From Pelagomonas calceolata (lineage: Eukaryota > Sar > Pelagophyceae > Pelagomonadales > Pelagomonadaceae): 64,000 nucleotides of DNA. The position numbers were made by a program, and so were the translations under genes. The DNA lies in the NCBI GenBank assembly GCA_918797485.1, contig CAKKNE010000006.1, positions 3,844,001 to 3,908,000 of the forward strand, written 5' to 3'. Position 1 is the stretch's first letter; every line of letters starts with the position of its first letter. Positions 30,626-40,433 of the stretch are shown piece by piece. A model generated the notes under the pieces. The model saw only the letters and a program-made list of their open reading frames with translations, did no database searches and was not told the DNA's origin.

Positions 30626-30710
30626 CTCATCGCGCTGCGTTGCTTGCTGCATTAGCATTTTTGCTGCAAACACCTTGCTGCATTGCACACGCTGCATTTT
30701 GCACCTACTT
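30626..30710 (+). promoter_or_regulatory. Repeated GCTGCATT motif before a start codon
   Basis: Three copies of GCTGCATT (near 30647, 30678 and 30698), with further TTGCTGCA pieces, lie 40-120 bp before the ATG at 30747. This may be a core promoter or 5'-leader repeat. Confidence 0.35.
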
Positions 30711-30746
30711 GCGCTCATTCCTCGCTTGCGCGCATCCCTCGCACCC

Positions 30747-31240
30747 ATGCAGCAGCCGCGCACAATCGCACTGCTGGTCGCAACGCTGCTGCATGTCGCC
30801 AGCGCGCACCCCTGCGACGCCGAGGCGATGAAGGCCTGCCCGTTCGACGGCGGCAAAGCGCTGGGCGTCTGCCTGAACGACCCGTCGAAGCACGAGGAGA
30901 AGGTCGAGATCTCGGCCGAGTGCGCGGATTTTATGAAGTTGCACGAGACGTGCAGCGCCGAGTTCGCTGGGCGTGCGTGTGGCGGGTCCGCCTTCACCGA
31001 CGACGCCCTGCTGTGCCTCACGTCGTGGATGAACCCGGCGGACGCCCCGAGGCCTGCGCGGCGGCGCTGCCCGCCAAGGAGGAGGCCAAGGAGGAGGAGG
31101 AGGTCGACGAGGCGACTCTACTGAAGCGCGCGCGACGGAAGCACGCGCGCAAAAAGGCGGCCGAGCAGGTCCGCAAGCTCAACGAGAAGAACGACAAGAG
31201 CGCCAAGCCCAAGAAGAAGGCGAAGAAACGGAAGTCTTAG
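30747..31240 (+). CDS. Small secreted/ER Cys-rich protein with Lys-rich tail
   Basis: Signal peptide MQQPRTIALLVATLLHVASA, then a compact Cys-rich domain (six or more Cys: HPCDAEAMKACPFDGGKALGVC ... CADFMKLHETCSAEFAGRACGG), then a charged helix (LLKRARRKHARKKAAEQVRKLNEKND) and a KKKAKKRKS end. A one-base frame change near 31040 separates 'WMNPAD' from 'EACAAALPAKEEA'. The Cys pattern is like the small Cys-rich repeats of Golgi glycoprotein 1, but too short to be sure. The basic tail would be unusual for a freely secreted protein. Confidence 0.5.
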
Positions 31241-32308
31241 TAGCGGCGGCTACGGCGACGACCTCTAGGCTAGACTTAAAATCGACCGCAAGTTATAAAT
31301 GTCATCGCCTTATGAACGAGTCACATGCTTAGTCGCCGCGACGGCGTTCGCCCGCGTCCTCACGCGCATTCGCCGCCGCACGTCCACCTGCGGGCCTAAC
31401 AAAGGTGTCGTGTCTTTTACGCGTCGGCGCGCGAAATGATTGCATGACAATATTTACGTTGCGCGGGAGTTTGCAATTGCTCCCGAGAGGCGTGTTCGAG
31501 TGACTCTGCTGGCCTCTGAGATACCCGCCTGGGCGCATGTTGCTAGATGCTAGCACTCTAGTAACTGCTCTCAAACCTGAGGGTGAGCCACGGCGTCGTC
31601 GCACCCGGCGTGACTGTCCGAATGGCAGCACGCCGGCGCACCGGCGCCCTTGCTGCGTTACGCCCCAAGAGCAGGCGCGTCCCGCGGCGGCGACGTGACT
31701 TATTTGCTGCCCCACCATCCCCAGCACCCCCAGCTGCGTTTCTGGGAGCCGCGTACTGGGGCGGTGACAGACGGCGAGACGAATGGACATACGTTACGTT
31801 GGATACGAACCGCACCGCGAATTACGATCGGTCGGGACGCGCTTTGTTGGCCGCGCGATAGTCGGCGGCCCGTCGCCGCGTCGCCGCGCCATCATTCTTT
31901 GACGGCGCCGGCGCTCGTAATCTTTCGTATGATGTGATGTTGATTGTTCTGTACATATTATTATTGAGGCTGGGACTCGCGGTTGGAAACCTGTTTTAGT
32001 GTGCTCTGGGAGCACATTTGAACTGAGGGAGGCTAGCACTCCGCGTAGCGCTCTACCGCCTCTCAAGTTCTACTCCGCGTTAGCTCTCACTGCAGCGACA
32101 CCGCGCGCCGCGAAACCTTTGCTCAAAGGGCACCGCCAGGCCCTCAATAGAGCCCAGTCTTTGGGAGGCTGAAAAGCAGCCTAGCTGCCGCCACGCGAGC
32201 CGACGGCGCGACAACACCTAACGCGGTACGTGCCCGAGACCTTCGCGGACGCCGCCACGCGCTTCTCCTACGTAACCGACGCTTGCAAACCAAACGCTAC
32301 GTATTCCG
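31241..32308. other. Gap without a supported gene
   Basis: No supported coding frame. AT-richer near 31920-31975. A segment with overlapping CTAG motifs (GCTAGATGCTAGCACTCTAG, about 31542) may be a degraded promoter palindrome. Confidence 0.35.
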
Positions 32309-33779
32309 ATGCCGTCGCGGAAACAGGAACCGATTCCATGCACCGTCCTCCCCGAGTTCTATGGGAATGTCTATGAGGTCAACCTCAGCGGGAACCGCGG
32401 CGAGGACGGCGTCGTCATCAAACCGGACAAAGGGAAGCTCTGGGACGTGTCGATGGAAGTCCTGGACGTTGATGAGGCCGAGGCTCTACTAGACTCGGTC
32501 CCGAAGATCCGCGAGGTCCGAGACCTCGCCCGCGCGGCGCTGGCGCCCTACAAAGAGCACGACCCGGACATGCGAAAAAAGGGCGGCTCCGGCACGATCG
32601 GGCTGACGTGGAGCCTGCAGAGGAACCGGCGGGGCGTGCCGAAGCTGACGCAGCTCTACTTCTTCCAGAAGAAGCTGGGCATTGTAGTGAGTGAGGACTA
32701 CGCCGGCTCCTTCCGCATAGAACCCGTCATGGACGCCTTCTTTGCCGAGGACGCCGAGGTCTACCAGCTCGATTTAGAGGTCACACAATGCCCACTCACG
32801 CACAAGGCCGAGGGCGTGGCGTGGTGGAGCGGAGTGACGTACTTCGGGGCCGCGGAGAGCCATTTGATCCAGCAGATGCCGATCGCGCGCGTGCCGTCCT
32901 ACGGCCTCACGATAGCCCAGCGGGCCGTTATTGAGAGGCTCGTCGAGGAGAACCCGCAGCACGGGCTGCGGTGGCTGCTGCGTGCTGACGGCGGCACGGA
33001 GTTCGAGGTGGGGGTCTCGAACCTCGGGAAAATGACGCCGGAGGCCGCCGCGGCACACCTGCGGTACGTGGCTCAGCGTCGAATTGGCGCCTTCAGATCG
33101 ACCTCACGGTTACCAAACTCACCGGTCGACGTCCCGCAGGCTTGTCAACGCCGGACTAGCTTTACGAGGCAAGGGCGACCTCCTCACGATCTCGGAGCCG
33201 TATCGCTTCACGGCGGGCCCCACCGGGACTGGGGCTACCTACGGCAAGGCCACTCAGTTCACGGCGGGCCCCAACGGGTATGGGGCTCAAGTTCGCTACC
33301 AGTCTGGCGAGGACCACCTGTCAAAAACGCAAGCGATGGAGCCATGGATGCTCGCGAAGTCGCACGCTCGGAACTACTTCATGCTTATTAACCTCGCGTT
33401 GCACTGCGCCGCGACGGACGAGCGGCCGGAGTCGTGGGCGAGCCGGTTGCTGACGCGGCCGAAACTAGCGCTCGAATCGCTCAAGACGTTGGAGTTCCGG
33501 GACTCGGTTCGGACCGGGGCGCCGGTGGAGGACCTGAAGATCGTCGGCGCGCGCGTGAACCCTGGTAGGGGCGGCTGGGAGCGCAAGTACGTCTTCGACG
33601 TGCTGCGCGAGGACGGCGGCGTCGGCGAGTGGGCGTCGTATGATATTGCCGTCGCTTTGAAGTTGATCGGCCCGCGGACGAAGCCGCCGTCTTCACCGGG
33701 GGGAGGGGGGAGACCCTGGCAGCACCTGATGAAGCCCTGGCCTGTATTCTCGCGCCGGCGCAAGCGCGCGCGGCGCTAG
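32309..33779 (+). CDS. Unknown protein in two or more frames
   Basis: Not recognised. The first part (32309 to about 33070) encodes about 255 residues that look folded: 'LPEFYGNVYEVNLSGNRGEDG', 'GTIGLTWSLQRNRRGVPKLTQLYFFQKK', 'AEVYQLDLEVTQC'. The second (about 33085-33779, another frame) encodes 'MEPWMLAKSHARNYFMLINLAL', 'LESLKTLEFRDSV' and 'ERKYVFDVLREDGGVGEWASYDIAVALKL'. Between them a third frame reads WRLQIDLTVTKLTGRRPAG, so there are two frame changes or a small intron near 33075-33170. The second part carries two 30-bp repeats. It could be one gene with sequence errors or two fragments. Confidence 0.45.
33207..33287 (+). repeat. Two 30-bp direct repeats in a coding region
   Basis: TTCACGGCGGGCCCCAMCGG... 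units at 33207-33236 and 33258-33287 encode FTAGPTGTGA and FTAGPNGYGA. Confidence 0.65.
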
Positions 33780-33851
33780 GCATGTGCTAAGGAGATATTA
33801 GGATTTACAATGTCGGTACGTATAACGAGTCACATGCTTACTAGTCGCGTA

Positions 33852-34136
33852 TCAATAGAAGTTCTGCGGCGGCACGGGTGGCATCGGCGGCGCGCCATAC
33901 TGAGGAGGCGGGTATTGCTGCGGCGGCGGCCCCAGGCCGTACAAGCCGCCCTGGTTGTTGTACTCGGCGGCGAAGCGCCCGTCGGCCGGCGCCGCGCCCT
34001 GCATGTAGCCGCCGCCGCGCATCGCACTATATGAACGCACGGGCGGCTGGAGCGTGTTTCGCGGTGGATAGCTCCGGTCGACGGCGCCGGCGAAATCCGG
34101 CGGCGGGCCCGGCTGGTACGGTTGTGCCGTAGCGTT
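33852..34136 (-). CDS. Pro/Tyr/Gly-rich coding tail
   Basis: An open minus-strand frame ends at a stop at 33852 and reads with strong compositional bias (AQPYQPGPPPDF, RSYPPRNTLQPPVRSYS, a GLGPPPQQYPPPQYGAPPMP end). It lies directly after the GMC oxidoreductase stop (34190) in another frame. It could be the C-terminal extension of that protein through a frame change or splice, or the last exon of a separate small gene. Such tails often bind WW/SH3 domains or drive condensation; that is only a possibility here. Confidence 0.35.
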   Translation of the reverse strand, partial: NATAQPYQPGPPPDFAGAVDRSYPPRNTLQPPVRSYSAMRGGGYMQGAAPADGRFAAEYNNQGGLYGLGPPPQQYPPPQYGAPPMPPVPPQNFY

Positions 34137-34189
34137 GAATGAGTTCGACCGTTCTGCTCGAGGTCGTGGCGGCGGCGGGCCCCGTCTTC

Positions 34190-36108
34190 CTAATTCCAGT
34201 CGTTGTAGAGCGGCGAAGTCCGCAGGAGCGCCTCCGCCGCGCGCGCGGCCACCACCAACACGGTCGTGTGCACGTTGCCGTTGGGGATCGCGGGGATCGC
34301 GGACGCGTCGGCGACGACGACGGACGGCTCGTCCCGCAGCCGCAGGTCGCCGTCAACGACGTCGTCCTTCCTATCGCCCATGGCCGCCGTGCCGACCCAG
34401 TGCGAGTTCGTGAGCGCGCGCGCGCGCACCCAGGCCAGGCGGGCCGTGTCGTCCGTCGGCGGCGGCTTGTCGACGACGTCCACGGCGCCGTTGAGCGGCG
34501 GCGTCTCCGTGAGGCGCGCAACAAAATCAATGCCCTCGAGCAGCACGGCCGCGTCGCTGTCCTCCACCCAGGCCGTGTCCGTCCTACAAAAACTCTCGGG
34601 GCACCGCGGCGGCTGGTACCACGTCGGATCCTGGGGCCCCCGTCGGATGAGCGGCGGGCCGTACGGGTCCGACACGTTCAGCTCGATCGAGTGGCGCGCT
34701 TGCGGTCGTAATAAGGCTACCGTGACCAAGGCGTCTCTTTTCACGAAGAACTCGCGCGACTTCTCCTTGTCCGCTAAGACTTCGTCGACGCGTGCGGTTC
34801 TTCCTGCCCCGGCGCGAACAGCGTCAGCTGGAGGTCGGCCGGCGCGTTCGCCTCGCACTTGCTCGAGCGGAGGAAGGCCCCGACGCTCGTCCCGGGCGAG
34901 GCCCAGAGCGTCTCGGCGCCGTTCTCGCTGAAGGCGGCGAAGGGCCCCGGCGTCCGGTAGAACGCCTCCGTCGACAGTCTCAACTTGAGCGGCACGACGG
35001 GGTGGTCGTGGAGGTTCTGGCCCACGCGACGGCCGCCCAGGTCCGACGCGAGCAAAAGGCGCGGCGTGTTCAGCGCACCGGCGGCGAGCGCGACGCCGCG
35101 CCGCGGCCGCACGACGACCGCGTCGTCGTCGTCGTCTACGACGTACTCGACGCCGACGCCTCGGCCGTGGTCCTTCCGCAGGCGCCGCGCCGTCGCCCGC
35201 GTGATGACCTTGACGTTCGGCGCATTTTGTATGGGCTCGAGGAGTGATGCGTACGCCGACGCGCGCCGGCCCCGCTCGTCAATATTAAAATGGTACGGGC
35301 CCGCGACGTTGCCCCGCGACGTCTGGGCGTTGAAATCCGTGACCAGCGTGTGGCCCGCCGCCTGGCAGGTCTCGAGGAAGGCTTGCGCGAGCGCGTCCTG
35401 CTCGTACAGCGGCGCGCGGCGCGTCGCGAGCGGCCCGGCCCAGCCGCGCTGCGGCCCGCCGCCCCGTCGCGCCACGCGCCCCCGCGTATCTAGTCGTCTT
35501 TCAAACCGCGCGTAGGCCGACGACACGCCCGACCACGACCAGCGGCTCACGTTCCACCGCGCGACGTCGTAGGGTAGTCCTCTTAGATAAATCATGGCGT
35601 TCATGGCGCCGCAGCCGCCGACCATCTTCGCGACGACCGCCGACGTGATGGGCCACCTCAGATTGTCGACGCGCGACACGTCCGACCACATGCGCGGCAC
35701 GTCCGTCGGCGCGGGGTTTTTGGTCCGGTCCGTCTCCTTGATCTCGCCGAGGTCCCAGGCCTCGCCGAAGTCGGGGTTGCCGCGGTAGGGGCCGCCCGCC
35801 TCCAAAATCAACACGCAGTGCTGGCCGTCCTTGGCGAGGCGCGACGCGACGACCGAGCCGGCCGGCCCGCCGCCCACGATGGCATAGTCCGGCGCGCGCC
35901 AGTCGCACACGGGAGGCGCGGGCGGCTGCGCGAGGAACTTGCGGGCGCGCTCGGCCAGGGCCGCGCAGGCGGCGATCGCGACGAGGCCGGCCGCGACGTG
36001 CGCGGGGCGCAGGCACGCGAGCCGTTCGCGGCGTGGCGGTTGTCGTGTCGTCGTCGTTGGCAGCTCGGCGGACGGCAAGGCGCCGTACGCGCCGATTTTC
36101 GCGTCCAT
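34190..36108 (-). CDS. GMC-family flavin oxidoreductase (choline dehydrogenase-like), membrane-anchored
   Basis: FAD-dependent alcohol oxidation. A short cytosolic N-terminus with a membrane helix (AAGLVAIAACAALA), then the FAD-binding beta-alpha-beta YAIVGGGPAGSVVASRLAKDG, 'EAGGPYRGNPDF', 'MVGGCGAMNAMIYLRG' (GMC signature 1) and 'GVALAAGALNTPRLLLASDLG' (signature 2). The catalytic His lies in 'NSHWVGTAAMG', and the end has 'DASAIPAIPNGNVHTTVLVVAARAAEALL'. One frame change near 34800 (between 'APGQEEP' and 'RVDEVLADKE') splits the gene. About 640 residues, normal for the family. The alcohol substrate is unknown. Confidence 0.85.
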
Positions 36109-36768
36109 CCTGTGGTCCCTCCCTGACTCCAGTTGTTCCCTGACTGCTGTTTTGTAAGGAGCGGCGCGTTAGCACTGGACGATTAGTGCTGGGTTTTTGT
36201 TAGCTGTAGCATCGCTCCGAGATACCGATGAATGGCAGCGCGAGCCTCGAGTTTGGCACACCGCTTTTTGGCTCCTTTACTTGGTCCTTTGCATGGCCAA
36301 GTCGAGGTGCCAGATCTGCCAGAGCGCACCCATAAAAAAAGTCCCATACCGCCTTGGGAGTTTACCGGCGCTTTGTTAAGTTCCTGCGGCCTTGGTGGCC
36401 CAGCGGGTGGGCCCGCGGTCCCAGCGTTTGGTTACGATAAACGCCATACAACCGCCGGCTGGTTCGAGACGACTCTATGGACAGGCAAGTGAGCCGTGAG
36501 GCGCAGTGTGCCGCAGAGACCCGCACGCAACCATTTATTTTTGCCCAAAATTGGCACACAAATAGGTTGCTGCACGCGCCGAGGGCTGCCTTTGAACTAC
36601 AGCCAGGGGCTGCCACGAAACGCAAATTTTCGCCCGCACCGATCGGGCAGCGAACCGTCGACGCACACCACAAGGAGCCCTGCCCAGACAGCACGAGCAA
36701 ATAGACGCCATCGCAGCGATGGCCGGCGACGACGGCACGGCCGCGCCGTCGCAAGTACCACAACAATA

Positions 36769-37515
36769 TCACCGACGCACATCGAAGAGACCATCTTCAA
36801 GATCGTGGAAGTCACGGACGCGCCGTCATACGCGCCGACGCTGCCGCGGCCGACGTACGCGCCGACGACGCCCGCGCCCTCCTTCACGTACACGATGCAA
36901 GCGGGCCAGTGCTACGACAAGGTCTGGCTGGAGCACACGCAGCCCTACGACCCGCGGTGCGAAGAGAACTGCGCGCGGATCGAAATTGACGATTGCGCGC
37001 GATACTGCGACGGCGCGGGCGTCGTCACGATGGCGAGCAACGACCGGGGCGGCCTGGACGCCTGCACCTGCGCCACGGCGTCCAAGGAGTCGTGCATGGT
37101 CGTCGGCGGCTACGACGAGCCCTTTAGCCTCGCGCGCGCGGCCCGGCGGTTCCCCTTCGACGGGACCTGCGTCCTCGGCGACACGGACTTGCAGCTGACG
37201 CGGTTCTGCGACCAGATGGGCAAGTTCGAGCCCGACGAGTACCGGCCGACGCGGCGGCCGACGACGTTCCAGCCCACCGCGCGGCGCGAGGTCGAAGTCA
37301 AGGCGGAGTTGACGCTCGTCGGCCGGCGCGGGGCGATTCTGATCGGGACCTGCTTCGCGCTGGCGGCGTTCCTGCTCTTCTGCCTGCTCTTCAGCCGGTG
37401 GCGCGAGCGGCGGCGCCTCAAGCGCATCGCGGAGATGTCCTCCTCCGCGGCCGACTTCACGTCGGACTTCTCGCCGCTCGACGACGACGGCCAGAAGTGG
37501 CTCGAGATGATGTAG
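36769..37515 (+). CDS. Single-pass membrane protein with Cys-rich ectodomain, 5' end uncertain
   Basis: The secure part starts about 'SPTHIEETIFKIVEV', followed by a Pro/Thr stalk (APSYAPTLPRPTYAPTTPAPS). A domain with about ten Cys comes next (GQCYDKVWLEH...CEENCARIEIDDCARYCDGAG...CTCATASKESC), then a membrane helix (AILIGTCFALAAFLLFCLLF) and a basic/acidic cytosolic tail. The Cys pattern recalls WSC-like carbohydrate-binding domains (CxxxC...C.C) but is not a firm match. The ATG at 36720 (MAGDDGTAAPSQ) lies in a different frame, so a short intron or an indel near 36755 may exist. The ectodomain would need an upstream signal peptide or a type-III topology. Confidence 0.55.
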   Translation, partial: SPTHIEETIFKIVEVTDAPSYAPTLPRPTYAPTTPAPSFTYTMQAGQCYDKVWLEHTQPYDPRCEENCARIEIDDCARYCDGAGVVTMASNDRGGLDACTCATASKESCMVVGGYDEPFSLARAARRFPFDGTCVLGDTDLQLTRFCDQMGKFEPDEYRPTRRPTTFQPTARREVEVKAELTLVGRRGAILIGTCFALAAFLLFCLLFSRWRERRRLKRIAEMSSSAADFTSDFSPLDDDGQKWLEMM

Positions 37516-37536
37516 TAACAAGTAGTGAAAACGCGG

Positions 37537-37559
37537 CTAGTGTCTTACTGGACGCTAGC
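37537..37559 (+). promoter_or_regulatory. Promoter palindrome copy
   Basis: CTAGTGTCTTAC followed by TGGACGCTAGC, 21 bp after a stop codon and 197 bp before the Pcc1-like ATG at 37757, in the same orientation as Pcc1. Confidence 0.7.
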
Positions 37560-37756
37560 AGCCTCGAGGCGCGCGCTCGTGCCGCAGTGGGCTACACTGC
37601 CCGCGAGCGACGGTGCCGTAGTTGCGGAGAACCGGCTATCGGTCGAGGTCACAGCGGTCGAGGGCGGACGCCACTCATTGCGACCAGTAGTGCCTCAGGC
37701 AATAAGGCAGGCAAGCAGCGGTCGTCCAGAGCTCTGCCGCGGGACGCGCGTCACGC

Positions 37757-37991
37757 ATGCGCTACACGGCGACGCTGACGTTTGACTACAAGGACGCGCG
37801 ATCCGCCGAGGCGGTAGAGGCCGCGCTCTCCGTGGACGCCGAGCTGAGCGCCTCCGTAACGAGAGCAGCGTCGACGGCGCGAGCGTCGTCGTCACGTTCC
37901 GCTGCGACGACGCCAAGCAGCTGCGCGTGAGCGTCGGCGGCTTTTTCGAGTTGGCCGAGGTCGCCCCGCGGCTGTCGCGGCGTTCGCCTAG
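37757..37991 (+). CDS. PCC1-like: Pcc1/LAGE3-like KEOPS subunit (small, two apparent frame changes)
   Basis: KEOPS makes the t6A modification of ANN-decoding tRNAs; Pcc1 is its small dimerisation subunit. The ~78-residue product reads MRYTATLTFDYKDARSAEAVE.ALSVDAEL, then 'ESSVDGASVVVTFRCDDAKQLRVSVGGFFELAEVA' and 'AVAAFA' before TAG at 37989. This is the Pcc1 pattern: an N-terminal strand, 'DAEL', a strand pair, then a helix with 'LRVS.N.F...L'. The frame changes near 37857 and 37966. The EXS transporter ATG follows the stop by only 5 bp. The family call rests on pattern and size. Confidence 0.55.
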
Positions 37992-37996
37992 TAAAC

Positions 37997-39223
37997 ATGG
38001 AGGCCACGCCGCCGCGGATAACGTTCCGCGATGCGCAGCACCGCGTGCACATGGACATAGTCAAGACGCGCATGTTCCTACTGGGCCTCGGCAGCGGCAC
38101 GACCCTGACCTTATTCATCGCGTCCATCCTCCTCATGGTCGCGTCCTACTCGCCGACGGCCGGCGCAATCAGCGTAATCTGCGGCTGGCCCTATCCGTTG
38201 TACCGCGCGGCCTTCCTGGCGTCGCTCTGTGGGCTGTTGTACGGCGCGGTCGTCTTCGCGTGGCGGCGGAACTCGGTCGATTTCCGACGAGCATTGCACC
38301 TGTCGCCGGCGGTCACGTACCAGGCGATCCTCTCCTACAGCTATGCGTGCTTCGTCATCGTCTTCGCGTGTTTTGTGCTCTTCGCGCTGCTCTTACTAGC
38401 GCCGGACGCGGTGCCCGGCGCCCGAAAGTTCCGCAACACGCTGCCTCTCATCGCCTTCATGGCGCCGTTCCTCGTCGCGGCGTGGCCGAAGGACCGCGCG
38501 CCCGGCGCGTGCCTGGCGACGCCGGGCGCCGCGGGGGCGCGGCGCGCGCTCGCGCTGGAACTGGTGGGACCCGTGCTCGTGTCGCCCTTCTCGAAGGTGA
38601 CATTTGCGCGCACGTTCGTCGCCGACGTGCTGTGCAGCATGCCGAAAATTTTCGCCGACGCGCAGTACGGCTTCGCCATCGTGTTCGACTGCGACACTGA
38701 CTCGGCTACATACATACACATCGGCTACGTGCTCGCGTTTCTGCCCTTTGTCGTGCGCCTGAACCAGTCGCTGCGGGCGGCGTTTGATGATGCCGCGCAC
38801 CGACGAAAGAATTGTTGGAATGCCGGCAAATATTCTCTGCAGATCGCGCTCGTGGCCGAGTCGATACGCGCGCAACATAGCGTGCCCTGGTTCGCGCTGG
38901 CGCTCACGTCGACGCTGTGCAATTTCTTCTGGGACGTGCACATGGACTGGGGCCTGCCGCGCCAGCACAAGCGGTTCCCGGCGTGGTTCTACCCGTCCGC
39001 CGTCGCCTCGAACTTCGTGTTAAGGTTGGGCTGGGCGGTCTACGTTTCGCCGGACCAGAAGGTCGTGGCGCAACACGTCATTCTGCTGCTCGGCGTCGCC
39101 GAGGTGTTCCGGCGGTTCCAGTGGGCCGCGCTGCGCGTCGAAAATGAGGCCCTGAAGATAGGTGCCGCGCCGCACGAGGGGCTGCGGTACGACTCGGTCG
39201 GTGGCGCGCCGCCGCTCGTTTAA
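37997..39223 (+). CDS. EXS-domain membrane protein (XPR1/SYG1/ERD1 family) without an SPX domain
   Basis: 408 residues, intact, with about eight membrane helices. The EXS signatures are 'FVADVLCSMPKIFADAQY', 'LPFVVRLNQSLRAAFDD...NCWNAGKYSLQI', 'WDVHMDWGL' and 'EVFRRFQWAALRVENEAL'. Long relatives (XPR1, SYG1) export phosphate and are gated by inositol pyrophosphates through an N-terminal SPX domain; short EXS-only relatives such as ERD1 act in the Golgi (phosphate recycling, glycosylation). With no SPX, the ERD1-like role is the better guess. Confidence 0.85.
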   Translation: MEATPPRITFRDAQHRVHMDIVKTRMFLLGLGSGTTLTLFIASILLMVASYSPTAGAISVICGWPYPLYRAAFLASLCGLLYGAVVFAWRRNSVDFRRALHLSPAVTYQAILSYSYACFVIVFACFVLFALLLLAPDAVPGARKFRNTLPLIAFMAPFLVAAWPKDRAPGACLATPGAAGARRALALELVGPVLVSPFSKVTFARTFVADVLCSMPKIFADAQYGFAIVFDCDTDSATYIHIGYVLAFLPFVVRLNQSLRAAFDDAAHRRKNCWNAGKYSLQIALVAESIRAQHSVPWFALALTSTLCNFFWDVHMDWGLPRQHKRFPAWFYPSAVASNFVLRLGWAVYVSPDQKVVAQHVILLLGVAEVFRRFQWAALRVENEALKIGAAPHEGLRYDSVGGAPPLV

Positions 39224-39251
39224 ATTCAAGTTTTTTACATACACTAGGCTT

Positions 39252-40163
39252 TCACACAGTAGTCTCGTCGTGGACGAAGGTCCGGAGCCGCTCAAGGTAG
39301 TCCGGCCGCCGCTCGACGTCGAAGTGCCCCATGTCGTCTCGGAGGAACGGTTCGACGCGGGTTTCCTCGGGAAGCGCTCTCAGAATGCGATCCGCGTGCC
39401 AAGGCGACAATAACTCATCGCGTCCGCCGTGGACGACCAGGGTCGGCGCATCGAAGCGCGCACAAAGGCGTTCGACCGGCCAGACGTCCAGGAACGACGG
39501 GAGCCCGCCGACAGGAGCGTAACTCATGGCATGCTTTTGAATAACGTCCGTGGCCGCCGCGACGCCGGAGATGAACGCCGAACGCAGCACGACCCCCCGT
39601 AGGCCCCTTCCGCGGAGCAAGTCGCCGGCGAGGTAGGCAGTAGGCCCGTTCCCCAGCGAAAAGCCGTAGAGAATCGTCTGCGACGGAGGCACGCCCAACT
39701 CGTGCTCGAGATACGCGGCGGCGGCTTTCGCGTCGTCGAGCGTAGCGGAAACAGACGGCTTTACCCCCAGCCGATTGAAGCCGTAGCCAGAGTAGTCGTA
39801 GTAGAGCACGTTCACGTCGAGAGACGCGGCGAGCTGCACGCAATGGAAACGAAGTTGGCCCATGTCGAAGGATCGACCCTTGGAGTAGAGTAAGGTCGGT
39901 CGCGTCGGCGACGGTTCCGTCGAGTACACGTGCAGGAGTGCTATCTCGCGATTGCCGCCTGCGGGCCGCAGCGTCACGGTGTGCGCCAAACTCGCTGTCT
40001 GCCCGGAGCCGGTAGCAAACACGATAGGACAGCCATTCCTGTAGTTGTTCTGCGGCGACCAGTCGTCGTCGAAGCGCCACGCTTGTCCGTCCGGGACCAA
40101 CGCGTACGTCGGTGGCGCTGGAGGCTGCATGGCCTTGCTGCCCACTGAGGCGACTAAACCCAT
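39252..40163 (-). CDS. ABHD17-like alpha/beta hydrolase (possible protein depalmitoylase)
   Basis: 303 residues, intact. Nucleophile elbow GFSLGN, acid in HGGRDELLSPWHA and catalytic His in DDMGHFDVE, in the expected order. 'VNVLYYDYSGYGFNRLGVKPS' and 'RPTLLYSKGRSFDMGQ' match the ABHD17/ABHD13 strand order. ABHD17 enzymes remove palmitate from membrane proteins such as Ras; they carry an acylated N-terminus, and this one starts MGLVASVGSK, a plausible myristoylation site. It is convergent with the EXS gene, 28 bp apart. Confidence 0.8.
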   Translation of the reverse strand: MGLVASVGSKAMQPPAPPTYALVPDGQAWRFDDDWSPQNNYRNGCPIVFATGSGQTASLAHTVTLRPAGGNREIALLHVYSTEPSPTRPTLLYSKGRSFDMGQLRFHCVQLAASLDVNVLYYDYSGYGFNRLGVKPSVSATLDDAKAAAAYLEHELGVPPSQTILYGFSLGNGPTAYLAGDLLRGRGLRGVVLRSAFISGVAAATDVIQKHAMSYAPVGGLPSFLDVWPVERLCARFDAPTLVVHGGRDELLSPWHADRILRALPEETRVEPFLRDDMGHFDVERRPDYLERLRTFVHDETTV

Positions 40164-40433
40164 CGATAAGGGCGTGAAGCTCGTTCACAGCCGCTTAGGT
40201 GTTTTGCTCTCACAGTGTGTGCGGCTAAATTTCACGCCAGCGATGCTCTCTTGCTGTGAAACGTGCAGGGCATATACTCATGAGCCACTGCGAAGCTCAG
40301 CGTCCGCCGACATGCATGAATGTGCTAAAACAGCCTCTGACTCCGAGCCTGGTGCCAGCAGCTCAGTGCCAGCTGCCTCTTTGCTGCTATAGTCTCAAGC
40401 TAGCTGTACGGAAAAGCTATAGTCAACCACGTG

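Noticed and set aside
31540-31570. Overlapping CTAG motifs resembling the promoter palindrome
   Set aside because: The GTCTTAC centre is absent, so it was not counted as a copy.
32000-32080. tRNA-like pieces (GGTAGAGCGC, GTTCAAAT) on the minus strand
   Set aside because: The arms do not form acceptor, anticodon or T stems; no tRNA can be folded here.
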